The translations under genes were made by a program, and so were the position numbers. 64,000 bases of DNA from Microvirga rosea (GTDB taxonomy: Bacteria > Pseudomonadota > Alphaproteobacteria > Rhizobiales > Beijerinckiaceae): contig NZ_JAJDOP010000006.1 in the NCBI RefSeq assembly GCF_020595095.1, positions 124,001-188,000 of the forward strand, read 5' to 3'. Positions 9,538 through 17,000 of the stretch are shown piece after piece. Every line of letters begins with the position of its first letter. The first letter of the stretch is position 1. The notes under the pieces are model-generated. The model made no database searches and was not told the origin of the DNA. It saw nothing but the letters and a program-made list of their open reading frames with translations.

Positions 9538-9651
9538 ATGGAAACTCTCGTCAGTGGCGCGGCAATGCTCGGTCCGCTTTTCCTCCGGTATTGGCGGACG
9601 CGCCATCCGGATCCGGTGCGCAAGCTGAAGCGTCACTTTCCTGACGACTGA
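9538..9651 (+). CDS. Possible 37-residue small protein
   Basis: An ATG at 9538 opens a 37-codon frame ending in TGA at 9649. The product starts with a short hydrophobic segment (LVSGAAMLGPLFL) and continues with a basic, Trp/Arg/His-rich tail (RYWRTRHPDPVRKLKRHF). This could be a small membrane-associated peptide. The ribosome binding site is weak (GGACCC, 10 bases upstream). I do not recognise a family. It is listed because it is the only frame between the repeats and the lysine-rich gene with plausible protein character; it may well be spurious. Confidence 0.2.
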   Translation: METLVSGAAMLGPLFLRYWRTRHPDPVRKLKRHFPDD

Positions 9652-9818
9652 TCAACGCAGAAAAACAGCTGACGACCATATTGGCAGCATGGACGCGAGG
9701 TCTGCGGCACAAGGCCGATGCAGCAGAGCGCCTCGTCATAAAACTGTCATGGAAACTTCACTGTTACCGAGACATTTTGCCTGCTACCGATGCCGCCACA
9801 TTATCGAGGAGGCATTCG

Positions 9819-10151
9819 GTGCCACGCAAAAAATCCAACGACCGCATTGACCTGACATCCGTTTTCGAGAAAGCCCTGCGCCGCGCCAAGAAGCTGGAGC
9901 GGTCGCTGACCAAGATCGTGGCCCAGGGCGAGCCGGGCTCTGCCTTGGAGGATGTTTTGAAAAGCGTGCAGAACGGTCTTGCGACGATCAGGAAGGAATC
10001 GAAGGCCCACAAGCCGAAGAAGCGCCCTAACGCCCGCGCCAAGAAGCAGGAAGCCGCGACCCCTCGTTCCAAGAAGGACGTTGCAGTGATTCAAAAAGCC
10101 GAGCGTGTGGAAGCCAATGCGCAGGCTCCCAAGCAATCTCGAGAAAATTAA
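9819..10151 (+). CDS. Small lysine/alanine-rich basic protein
   Basis: The GTG at 9819 is preceded at good distance by GAGGAGG, a strong ribosome binding site, so I prefer it to the in-frame start at 9681. The product has 110 residues. Residues ~1-65 look like an amphipathic helical segment (FEKALRRAKKLERSLTKIV, then LEDVLKSVQNGLATI). The rest is a disordered, very basic tail (KKRPNARAKKQEAATPRSKKD). Charge pattern and size resemble histone H1-like or other nucleic-acid-associated small proteins of alphaproteobacteria, but no family motif is certain. It is followed by a ~100-base leader-like segment and a strong terminator. Function unknown; binding DNA or RNA is only an inference from charge. 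Confidence 0.65.
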   Translation: MPRKKSNDRIDLTSVFEKALRRAKKLERSLTKIVAQGEPGSALEDVLKSVQNGLATIRKESKAHKPKKRPNARAKKQEAATPRSKKDVAVIQKAERVEANAQAPKQSREN

Positions 10152-10174
10152 CGATTTGTTAACCATTCTTAAGC

Positions 10175-10274
10175 GATAATGAATCGTGGGCAGCTGATGG
10201 GGGCTTCAGCTGCCTCTTCGGAAAATCTTTTGGACTGGCAAAGACTTAAGAGCACCGTAAAAGGTGCTCTTTTT
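10175..10274 (+). ncRNA. Possible sRNA or structured 3' UTR
   Basis: A GATAAT -10-like hexamer (10175-10180) is followed by an 8-bp hairpin (GCAGCTGA 10190-10197 / TCAGCTGC 10206-10213) and the terminator at 10249-10274. This could be a ~90-nt small RNA or simply the 3' end of the upstream mRNA. No -35 box at standard spacing is convincing. Confidence 0.25.
10249..10274 (+). terminator. Rho-independent terminator
   Basis: AGAGCACC and GGTGCTCT form a perfect 8-bp stem around a short A-rich loop, followed by TTTTTATTT. It ends transcription coming from the lysine-rich gene or from the possible sRNA. Confidence 0.85.
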
Positions 10275-10384
10275 ATTTGTGCCGAGGGTGCCGCACGCGA
10301 ACCGTCACGGGGACAGGATCCGTCGTGGGTTTCAATCAGACGGAACTCTGAGTGCTCGCCCGTGGAGAACGGCACACCGAACCC

Positions 10385-11308
10385 TTACGGCCGATGCTCG
10401 ATTCGCGCGGTGCCTGTCGCGCCCGCAAGCACCTCCTCGATGAAGATGCCGATGAAATCCTCCGCGGCGCGCGAAAGCGGCAGGCCGGGAAGGCTCACGA
10501 TGCCATAGTCCAGCATCCGCGTCGGGCGAAACGGACGCATTTCGATTTCGGGAGAGCGAAAGAAGCTCGCAATCAGCGCCGGGACGACCGCGATGCCGAG
10601 GCCTGCCGCCGCGCATGCGCAGGCTGCCTCGACCGAGTGGACTTCGATGCGGCAGTGATGCGGTGCCCGTGCTTCGCGCAACTCGTATTCCAATTCATGC
10701 CGCGCGGTTCTCTGGCGTCCAAGCAGAATGAGGTCGTTGCGCGCAAGGTCCCGCAGACTGATCTGCTCCTTCGCCGCAAGGGGATGGCTCTTCGACATGA
10801 CGCATGTCGTCTCGCCCGTGAGAACCGGACGAATCTTAAAACCCTGATCTTCCGTGGGCAGACGCACGAACCCGAGATCGGCGCTCCGCGCTTGAATCAT
10901 CTGCTCGATCGCCCCATACGGTCCCGACAGGGTCTCGACCACGGCTTTGGGATATTGGGCGAAGTATCGGGCGAGGACCTTCGGCAGAAGGGTTGTCGTG
11001 AGGCTGTGCGGGAATGCGACCCGCAGGAGCGCATCGCCGGTGGCGCCGGCCTTGATATCCGCCGCCTTGCGCTTGACCCGCGCCAGCACCTCCGTGAGCT
11101 CCTCCACCTCGGGCACCAGGGCTCTCGCTTCGGGCCGGGGGATGAGACGGCCCTTATCGCGGATGAAGAGCTCGAAACCGATCTCCGCTTCCAGGCTCGT
11201 CAGGTGCCGGCTGATGGCGGACTGGGAAATGCGCAGGCTCGTGGACGCTCCAACCGTCGAACCGGTAGCAATGACGGCCTTCAAGACCTCAAGCTGTTTG
11301 AGATTCAT
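10385..11308 (-). CDS. LysR-family transcriptional regulator
   Basis: 307 residues, normal for the family. The N-terminal winged helix-turn-helix (about 1-60) reads VIATGSTVGASTSLRISQSAISRHLTSLE in form, with the conserved SQSAISRHL recognition helix. A linker and a periplasmic-binding-like effector domain follow (about 90-295). It is transcribed divergently from the peptide ABC transporter operon, 200 bases away, the classic arrangement for a LysR protein that controls its neighbour and itself. The effector is probably a peptide or a derived small molecule, but the sequence does not show which. The intergenic region has three loosely repeated CTCATT words that might be part of the operator. 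Confidence 0.92.
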   Translation of the reverse strand: MNLKQLEVLKAVIATGSTVGASTSLRISQSAISRHLTSLEAEIGFELFIRDKGRLIPRPEARALVPEVEELTEVLARVKRKAADIKAGATGDALLRVAFPHSLTTTLLPKVLARYFAQYPKAVVETLSGPYGAIEQMIQARSADLGFVRLPTEDQGFKIRPVLTGETTCVMSKSHPLAAKEQISLRDLARNDLILLGRQRTARHELEYELREARAPHHCRIEVHSVEAACACAAAGLGIAVVPALIASFFRSPEIEMRPFRPTRMLDYGIVSLPGLPLSRAAEDFIGIFIEEVLAGATGTARIEHRP

Positions 11309-11508
11309 GTTTTTACGCGACCCTTTTTACACGCCGAGGCTTTCGCAAAATTTCATTAGCCTATCTCATTTGCTCATACTATTGCGCGCCTCTCATTGCG
11401 AAGCATAACGTTGCCGCAGCGACCGAATGAAAGGCCGTCGATGATACTTTGTTTAAATAGTCCCATGGCTACCCAGCCGGGCCGGAACCGGCGGGTGGAG
11501 CCGACGCC
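11309..11508. promoter_or_regulatory. Divergent LysR/ABC operon control region
   Basis: 200 bases between divergent starts, locally AT-richer than its surroundings. TTTCATTAG, TCTCATTTG and TCTCATTGCG occur in close succession (about 11349-11400), which may be LysR contact sites. A precise T-N11-A operator could not be assigned. Confidence 0.4.
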
Positions 11509-12483
11509 ATGACCGTTTTCATCATCCGGCGCCTGTCGCAGAGCCTGCTGGTTCTGTTTCTGACGTCCATCATCGTCTTCGCCGGCATCTATGCCATCGG
11601 CAACCCCATCGATATTCTCATCGCCGGAGACGCAACCCCGGCCGAGCGGGAGCAGGCGATCCGCGCCCTCGGTCTCGACCGTTCGCTGATCGAGCAATAC
11701 GGCACCTTCGTCTGGAACGCGCTTCACGGGGATCTCGGGCGCTCCTTCGTCTTCAATCAGCCGTCCATCGACCTCATCTTCAACCGGATGCCCGCGACCC
11801 TGGAGCTGGCGTTCGTGGCTCTCGCCCTCTCCTTGATCCTGGGAATTCCCCTTGGTCTCTGGGCGGGGCTGAAGCCCGGGACGGCTCTCGACGAGACGGT
11901 CATGACCGGATCGATCCTCGGATTCAGCTTGCCGAATTTCTGGCAGGGCATGATGCTCATCATGATCTTCTCCGTATGGCTCGGCTGGCTGCCGTCTACC
12001 GGGCGCGGAGAAGTGGGCAGCGTCCTGGGGATTCACACGAGTCTCGCGACCTGGTCGGGCTTGACCCATCTCATTCTTCCCGCGGTCAACCTGGCGCTGT
12101 TCAATATCTCCCTGGTGATCCGCCTGACCCGCAGCGGCGTCCGTGAAACGATGCCGCTCGATTTCGTCAAGTTCGCGAGGGCCAAAGGCCTCTCGGAGCG
12201 CCGCATCGTTTCCGTGCACGTGCTCAAGAACATCCTCATTCCGATCGTCACCGTCGTGGGCGTCGAGTTCGGCAGTCTCGTGGCCTTCGCCATCGTCACG
12301 GAGACGATTTTCGCGTGGCCCGGAATGGGCAAGCTCCTGATCGACTCCATCATGCGCCTCGACCGCCCGGTGGTGGTCGCCTATCTGCTTGTGGTCGTCA
12401 CATTGTTCATCGTCATCAACTTCGTGGTCGATCTGCTTTATTCGCTGCTTGACCCGCGCATTCGCCTGGGGAGCGCATCATGA
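11509..12483 (+). CDS. Dipeptide/oligopeptide ABC transporter permease (DppB type)
   Basis: 324 residues with about six membrane helices, the first at 9-30 (LLVLFLTSIIVFAGIYAIG). The BPD_transp_1 core contains the EAA loop (RLTRSGVRETMPLDFVKFARAKGLSERRI), which docks on the ATPases. The long N-terminal periplasmic segment after TM1 is typical of the DppB/GsiC subgroup. It forms one half of the inner-membrane channel with the next gene, sharing an ATGA overlap (12480-12483). The first gene of a six-gene operon with matching permease, two ATPases, binding protein and hydrolase, it serves peptide-like import; nickel or opine transport by the same family cannot be excluded from the permease alone. 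Confidence 0.93.
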   Translation: MTVFIIRRLSQSLLVLFLTSIIVFAGIYAIGNPIDILIAGDATPAEREQAIRALGLDRSLIEQYGTFVWNALHGDLGRSFVFNQPSIDLIFNRMPATLELAFVALALSLILGIPLGLWAGLKPGTALDETVMTGSILGFSLPNFWQGMMLIMIFSVWLGWLPSTGRGEVGSVLGIHTSLATWSGLTHLILPAVNLALFNISLVIRLTRSGVRETMPLDFVKFARAKGLSERRIVSVHVLKNILIPIVTVVGVEFGSLVAFAIVTETIFAWPGMGKLLIDSIMRLDRPVVVAYLLVVVTLFIVINFVVDLLYSLLDPRIRLGSAS

Positions 12484-13382
12484 CCGCGATCGCGCTTCGA
12501 AAGCCCAGCTCCGATACCCTCGTCGGACGCGCGCTCAACGGTCTTTTGAAAAGTCCGAAGGCGACAATCGCGGCCGTTATCTGCCTGTTGTTGCTTCTCA
12601 CCGCATTGATCGGGCCCTGGCTTGCGCCGCAGGACCCTTACGACCTGATGCAGATCAGCATCATGGACGCGAAGCTGGCACCCGGCTCGGAGAGCATGTC
12701 GGGCGGCACCTATTGGCTCGGCACGGACGGTCAGGGGCGGGACATGCTCTCGGCCATGATCTACGGCCTGCGAACGAGCCTCGCCGTCGGCCTCGTCAGC
12801 GGCATCGTCGCGCTTGGGATCGGCACGACGCTCGGCCTCATGGCCGCTTATTTCGGAGGGCGTGTCGACACGCTGATCATGCGCCTTGTCGACCTGATGC
12901 TGGGCTTTCCGACCATCCTTGTGGCCCTGATGCTGCTCGCGACCATCGGGCAGGGCGTCGGCAAGGTCATGTTCGCGCTTGTGCTGGTGCAATGGGCTCT
13001 TTTCGCCCGTGCCGTCCGAAGCGCTGCGCTCATCGAGAAGAGCAAGGAATATGTCGAGGCAGCCGCCTGTCTCGATCTGAGCAAGCCGCGCATCCTGTTC
13101 GGCCACCTTCTTCCCAATTGTCTGCCGCCCTTGATCGTCATCGGCACCCTGCAAGTGGCAAACGCCATCTCGGCCGAGGCGACCCTGAGCTTTCTCGGGA
13201 TCGGCTTGCCGATCACCGAGCCGTCCCTCGGTCTTCTCATCGCCAACGGTTACGAAGTCCTCATGTCGGGACAGTACTGGATCAGCGTTTATCCCGGTCT
13301 TCTGCTGGTTCTCCTCGTCTTCAGCATCAACATCGTCGGCGATCGCCTGCGCGAAGTGCTGAATCCCCGGCTCGAGCGATGA
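12480..13382 (+). CDS. Dipeptide/oligopeptide ABC transporter permease (DppC type)
   Basis: 300 residues. A cytoplasmic N-terminus (OppC_N-like, PKATIAAVICLLLLLTALIGP) holds the first helix. A periplasmic segment with the characteristic YWLGTDGQGRDMLSAMIYGLRTSL motif follows, then the permease core with the EAA loop (RSAALIEKSKEYVEAAACL). The start overlaps the upstream stop by ATGA, indicating translational coupling and fixed stoichiometry with the DppB-type subunit. The two form the heterodimeric channel. Ten bases separate it from the first ATPase gene. No unusual feature is seen. Confidence 0.93.
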   Translation: MTAIALRKPSSDTLVGRALNGLLKSPKATIAAVICLLLLLTALIGPWLAPQDPYDLMQISIMDAKLAPGSESMSGGTYWLGTDGQGRDMLSAMIYGLRTSLAVGLVSGIVALGIGTTLGLMAAYFGGRVDTLIMRLVDLMLGFPTILVALMLLATIGQGVGKVMFALVLVQWALFARAVRSAALIEKSKEYVEAAACLDLSKPRILFGHLLPNCLPPLIVIGTLQVANAISAEATLSFLGIGLPITEPSLGLLIANGYEVLMSGQYWISVYPGLLLVLLVFSINIVGDRLREVLNPRLER

Positions 13383-13392
13383 GGAGGCATCC

Positions 13393-14367
13393 GTGAGCAA
13401 TCCAACCCTCGTCGTCGAAAATCTGCAGACACACTTCCCGACCGAGAAGGGGATCGTCAAAGCAGTGGACGGCGTCAGCTTCGAGGTCGGCCGTGGCGAG
13501 GTTCTCGGCCTGGTCGGCGAATCCGGCTCGGGCAAGTCGATCACGGGCTTTTCCATTCTCGGACTCGTGGACCCGCCCGGCAAGGTCGTGGGCGGACGCA
13601 TTCTCTTTCAAGGACGGGACCTCGTCGGCTTGCCGCCGCATGAAATGAGGAAGCTCCGGGGCCACAAGATCGCGATGATCTTTCAAGACCCGATGATGAC
13701 GCTGAACCCGGTGCTCAGCATCGGCACCCAGATGGTCGAGACCGTCCTGGCCCACGAGAACGTCAGCGTCAAGGAAGCGCGGGCGCGGGCGCGCGATACC
13801 CTCGGCATGGTGGGCATTCCGTCGCCGGAAGAGCGCCTTTCCGCCTATCCTCACCAGTTCTCCGGTGGGATGCGGCAGCGCGTGGCCATCGCGATCGCGC
13901 TTCTCCATCGCCCCGACCTGATCATCGCCGACGAGCCGACGACCGCGCTCGATGTGACGATCCAGTCGCAAATCCTGGCCCAGATCCAAGCTCTCTCCAG
14001 AGATCTCGGGATGGCCCTTGTGTGGATCAGCCACGATCTCGGCGTCGTGGCGGGTCTCGCGCATCGCATCGCGGTCATGTACGCGGGGCGGGTCGTCGAA
14101 TCCGGGCCGACCGACCATGTTCTCGATTATCCGGTCCATCCATATACGATCGGGCTCCTGCAATCCGTTGCGGCGAATGCGCCGCGGGGCGCGCCTCTGC
14201 GGGCCATCCCCGGCATGGCGCCGTCGCCCCTCAACCGCCCTTCGGGCTGCGCTTTCAGAACGCGGTGCTCCTTCGCGACACCGATCTGCGAGAACGAGCC
14301 TCCGCTCGACGATGCGGGCTCCATGGCGTGGCGGTGCTTCCATCCGCAGGCAAGGAGGGTGGCATGA
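13393..14367 (+). CDS. Peptide ABC transporter ATPase (DppD type)
   Basis: 324 residues. Walker A (GESGSGKS) lies near residue 40, followed by the Q-loop (FQDPMMTLNPV), signature (FSGGMRQRV), Walker B (LIIADEPTTALD) and H-loop (WISHDLGVV). The C-terminal oligo_HPY region (SPLNRPSGCAFRTRC...) with conserved cysteines is specific to peptide and nickel importers. In DppD homologues this region can carry an iron-sulfur site. It couples ATP hydrolysis to peptide import at the cytoplasmic face. It is linked to the next ATPase by an ATGA overlap at 14364-14367. Confidence 0.94.
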   Translation: MSNPTLVVENLQTHFPTEKGIVKAVDGVSFEVGRGEVLGLVGESGSGKSITGFSILGLVDPPGKVVGGRILFQGRDLVGLPPHEMRKLRGHKIAMIFQDPMMTLNPVLSIGTQMVETVLAHENVSVKEARARARDTLGMVGIPSPEERLSAYPHQFSGGMRQRVAIAIALLHRPDLIIADEPTTALDVTIQSQILAQIQALSRDLGMALVWISHDLGVVAGLAHRIAVMYAGRVVESGPTDHVLDYPVHPYTIGLLQSVAANAPRGAPLRAIPGMAPSPLNRPSGCAFRTRCSFATPICENEPPLDDAGSMAWRCFHPQARRVA

Positions 14368-15395
14368 CGCCGCTGATCGAAGCTGCCCATGTGTCCAAAC
14401 GTTTCGTGCGCGATCTCGATTACGCGGAACGAATCGCACGGTTTCTCGGCGCGGATCTCAAACCCCAGACGGTGCATGCGGTCGACACCGTCGATCTGAA
14501 GGTCATGCCGGGGGAGGTGGTCGGCCTCGTCGGCGAGTCCGGTTGCGGAAAATCGACTCTGGGTCGGATGCTCGCTGGGATCATGCCGCAATCCGAGGGC
14601 ACGATCCTCTGGAACGGGCAGGATCGCCGCACGCTCGTCGGGCGACCCGCGCGGGAAGCTCGCCTTGCCGCGCAAATGATCTTCCAGGATCCCATGTCAT
14701 CGCTCAATCCGCGCAAGCGGGTCATCGACATCGTCGGCGAAGCGCCTGTCGCGCACGGGATCGTGCCCCGCCGTGAAAAGGATGCCTATGTGGCCGGCCT
14801 CATGGAGCGGGTCGGCCTCGATCCGAGCTATCGGGAGCGATATCCTCACCAGTTCTCGGGCGGACAACGCCAACGCATCGGGATCGCCAGGGCCCTCGCG
14901 GTCAAGCCGCAATTCATCGTCTGCGACGAGTCCGTCGCGGCGCTCGACGTGTCGATCCAGGCGCAGATCATCAACCTGTTCATGGATCTGCGGCGCGAGC
15001 TCGGTCTCACCTACCTTTTCATCAGTCACGATATCGGCGTCGTGAAGCATATCAGTGACCGGGTGGCCATCATGTATCTCGGCCGTATCGTCGAGAGCGC
15101 ACCGGCCGAAGCGTTCTTCGCGCAGCCGAACCACCCTTATACGGTCGCCCTTCTGAACGAGGTTCCCACCATCGCCAACCGGCGGCGCGTGTTTTCCCCG
15201 ATCAAAGGGGAGATCCCGTCTCCGCTGTCTCCGCCGAGCGGATGTCATTTCCATCCCCGCTGCCCGCACGCTTTCGAGCGCTGCCGCCGCGAAGCCCCCA
15301 AGCTTCAGGAAATCGCTCCCGGCCACATCAGCGCCTGCCACCTCAACGATACGTCCTCAACCCAACCTCGGCCCGAAGCCGTTGCTGCTTTCTAA
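14364..15395 (+). CDS. Peptide ABC transporter ATPase (DppF type)
   Basis: 343 residues from the ATG at 14364, which overlaps the stop of the upstream ATPase (ATGA); a longer frame from 14022 lies inside that gene and is rejected. It has Walker A (GESGCGKST), Q-loop (FQDPMSSLNPR), signature (FSGGQRQRI), Walker B (FIVCDESVAALD) and H-loop (FISHDIGVV). In Walker B the usual DEP is DES, a variation seen in DppF-type subunits. The C-terminal PPSGCHFHPRCPHA is the oligo_HPY motif. It pairs with the DppD-type subunit to form the heterodimeric motor. Confidence 0.94.
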   Translation: MTPLIEAAHVSKRFVRDLDYAERIARFLGADLKPQTVHAVDTVDLKVMPGEVVGLVGESGCGKSTLGRMLAGIMPQSEGTILWNGQDRRTLVGRPAREARLAAQMIFQDPMSSLNPRKRVIDIVGEAPVAHGIVPRREKDAYVAGLMERVGLDPSYRERYPHQFSGGQRQRIGIARALAVKPQFIVCDESVAALDVSIQAQIINLFMDLRRELGLTYLFISHDIGVVKHISDRVAIMYLGRIVESAPAEAFFAQPNHPYTVALLNEVPTIANRRRVFSPIKGEIPSPLSPPSGCHFHPRCPHAFERCRREAPKLQEIAPGHISACHLNDTSSTQPRPEAVAAF

Positions 15396-15413
15396 TCCGG
15401 AAGGAAGTCGTCC

Positions 15414-17000
15414 ATGAAACCGCTCGCTCGTCTCAAAGCTCTCAGCCTCACCGTATCCATGGCCGCGCTTCTCGGCCTCGCGCCGGCCGGCGCGGCCGAT
15501 CTCATCATCGGCAGCTCCACCGAGCCTTCCGCGTTGGATCCGCAGTTTTCCCGCACCGGCAACAATCAGAACATCGCCGCGCAGATCTTCGACCGCCTCA
15601 TCACGCCTGACCCGAACCTTCAGGTGACGCCGGCGCTCGCCGAGTCCTGGCAGAATGTCGATCCCACGACGTGGCGTATCAAACTCCGCTCCGGCGTGAC
15701 GTTCCAGGACGGCAACCCGCTGACCGCCGAGGACGTGATCTACTCCCTCAACCGGGCGAAGGACATTCCCAACAGCCCGGCGCCGTTCACCGGCAATGTC
15801 GGCGCGATCGCCAGCATGACCATCGTCGATCCCCAGACCATCGAGTTCAAGACCAAGGGGCCGACGCCCGATTTCATCGAGCAGATCGGGCTGGTGTATA
15901 TCGTCCAGAAGAAGCTGGCCGAGGGCAAGTCCATCGAGGCCTTCAACGATCGTTCCGCTGCGGTCGGAACGGGTCCCTACAAGGTGAAGGAGTGGGTCCC
16001 GGGCGATCACATCACGCTCGTGCGCAACGACAGCTACTGGGGCAAGAAGCCTACGTTCGAAAACGTCACCATCAAGTTCATTGCCAACGACGCGGCGCGC
16101 GTCGCGGCTCTGCGCTCCGGCTCCGTCGACCTCATCGATGCCGTCCCGCCCGGCGACGTGCGCTCGCTGTCGAGCGCCGGCGGATTGAAGCTGTGGTCCA
16201 TCGCGTCCGCCCGCGTGGTCTACCTTGCGCTCGACGCAAGCCGGGATGAAAGCCCCTTCATCGTGGGCGCTGACGGCAAGCCATTGAATCCCAATCCCTT
16301 GAAGGACGTTCGTGTCCGCCAGGCCCTTTCCAAGCTGATCAACCGGCGCCTGATCGTCGATCGCATCCTCGACAGCGCCGGCGATGCGGCCGGACAGATC
16401 GTTCCCGAGGGAATTGGCGGCGCCGATCCCACCTTGAGGGCATCCCCATTCGATGTCGCCGGCGCCAAGAAGCTGCTGGCTGACGCGGGATATACGCAAG
16501 GTTTCGGCATCACCATTCACACATCCAACGATCGTTTCCCGGGGGATGCCGAATCCGCGCAGGCCATTGGCCAGATGTTCGCTCAAGGCGGCCTCAAGGT
16601 GAACGGCGTGGTTGCCCAGCCTTACAATGTTTATGCCTCCGCCGCCGGCAAGCAGAGTTTCAGCGCCTTCATCTTCTCTCTCGGCACGACGACGCCGACA
16701 TCCGCCACCAGCCTGCGCAATCTCCTGATGACTCCGAACAAGGAGGCTGGAACGGGATCCTTCAACCGCACCCGTTATTCAAACGCGGCGTTCGACGAGA
16801 AGATGAAACAGGCGACATCCGAATTCGATCCGCAGAAGCGCATCGCTCTTCTGCAGGAGGCGACTCGCATCGCCATGGAGGATGTCGGCGTCATTCCCCT
16901 GTTCTGGCCGAAGGTTTATTGGGCGTCGAAGGCGAACGTCACATACATTCCGAACCGCGGCGAGGATCTGCTGGCGACCCTGGCGGGAACCGCTCAATGA
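15414..17000 (+). CDS. Periplasmic peptide-binding protein (SBP_bac_5)
   Basis: 528 residues. A Sec signal peptide is evident: basic start (MKPLARLK), hydrophobic core (LTVSMAALLGLAPAG) and cleavage near AGA-AD at about 25. The mature part opens with LIIGSSTEPSALDPQF, the typical beginning of family 5 solute-binding proteins. It continues with AESWQNVDPTTWRIKLRSGVTF and YSLNRAKD segments that mark the SBP_bac_5 fold. It binds the substrate in the periplasm and delivers it to the DppBC-like channel encoded upstream. The family includes dipeptide, oligopeptide, glutathione, nickel and opine binders. The downstream hydrolase argues for a peptide or amide substrate, but this remains inference. 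Confidence 0.93.
   Translation: MKPLARLKALSLTVSMAALLGLAPAGAADLIIGSSTEPSALDPQFSRTGNNQNIAAQIFDRLITPDPNLQVTPALAESWQNVDPTTWRIKLRSGVTFQDGNPLTAEDVIYSLNRAKDIPNSPAPFTGNVGAIASMTIVDPQTIEFKTKGPTPDFIEQIGLVYIVQKKLAEGKSIEAFNDRSAAVGTGPYKVKEWVPGDHITLVRNDSYWGKKPTFENVTIKFIANDAARVAALRSGSVDLIDAVPPGDVRSLSSAGGLKLWSIASARVVYLALDASRDESPFIVGADGKPLNPNPLKDVRVRQALSKLINRRLIVDRILDSAGDAAGQIVPEGIGGADPTLRASPFDVAGAKKLLADAGYTQGFGITIHTSNDRFPGDAESAQAIGQMFAQGGLKVNGVVAQPYNVYASAAGKQSFSAFIFSLGTTTPTSATSLRNLLMTPNKEAGTGSFNRTRYSNAAFDEKMKQATSEFDPQKRIALLQEATRIAMEDVGVIPLFWPKVYWASKANVTYIPNRGEDLLATLAGTAQ

Noticed and set aside
10352..11359. A 335-codon plus-strand frame opposite the LysR gene
   Set aside because: It would run through the LysR promoter and shows no protein family; the LysR HTH on the other strand is certain.
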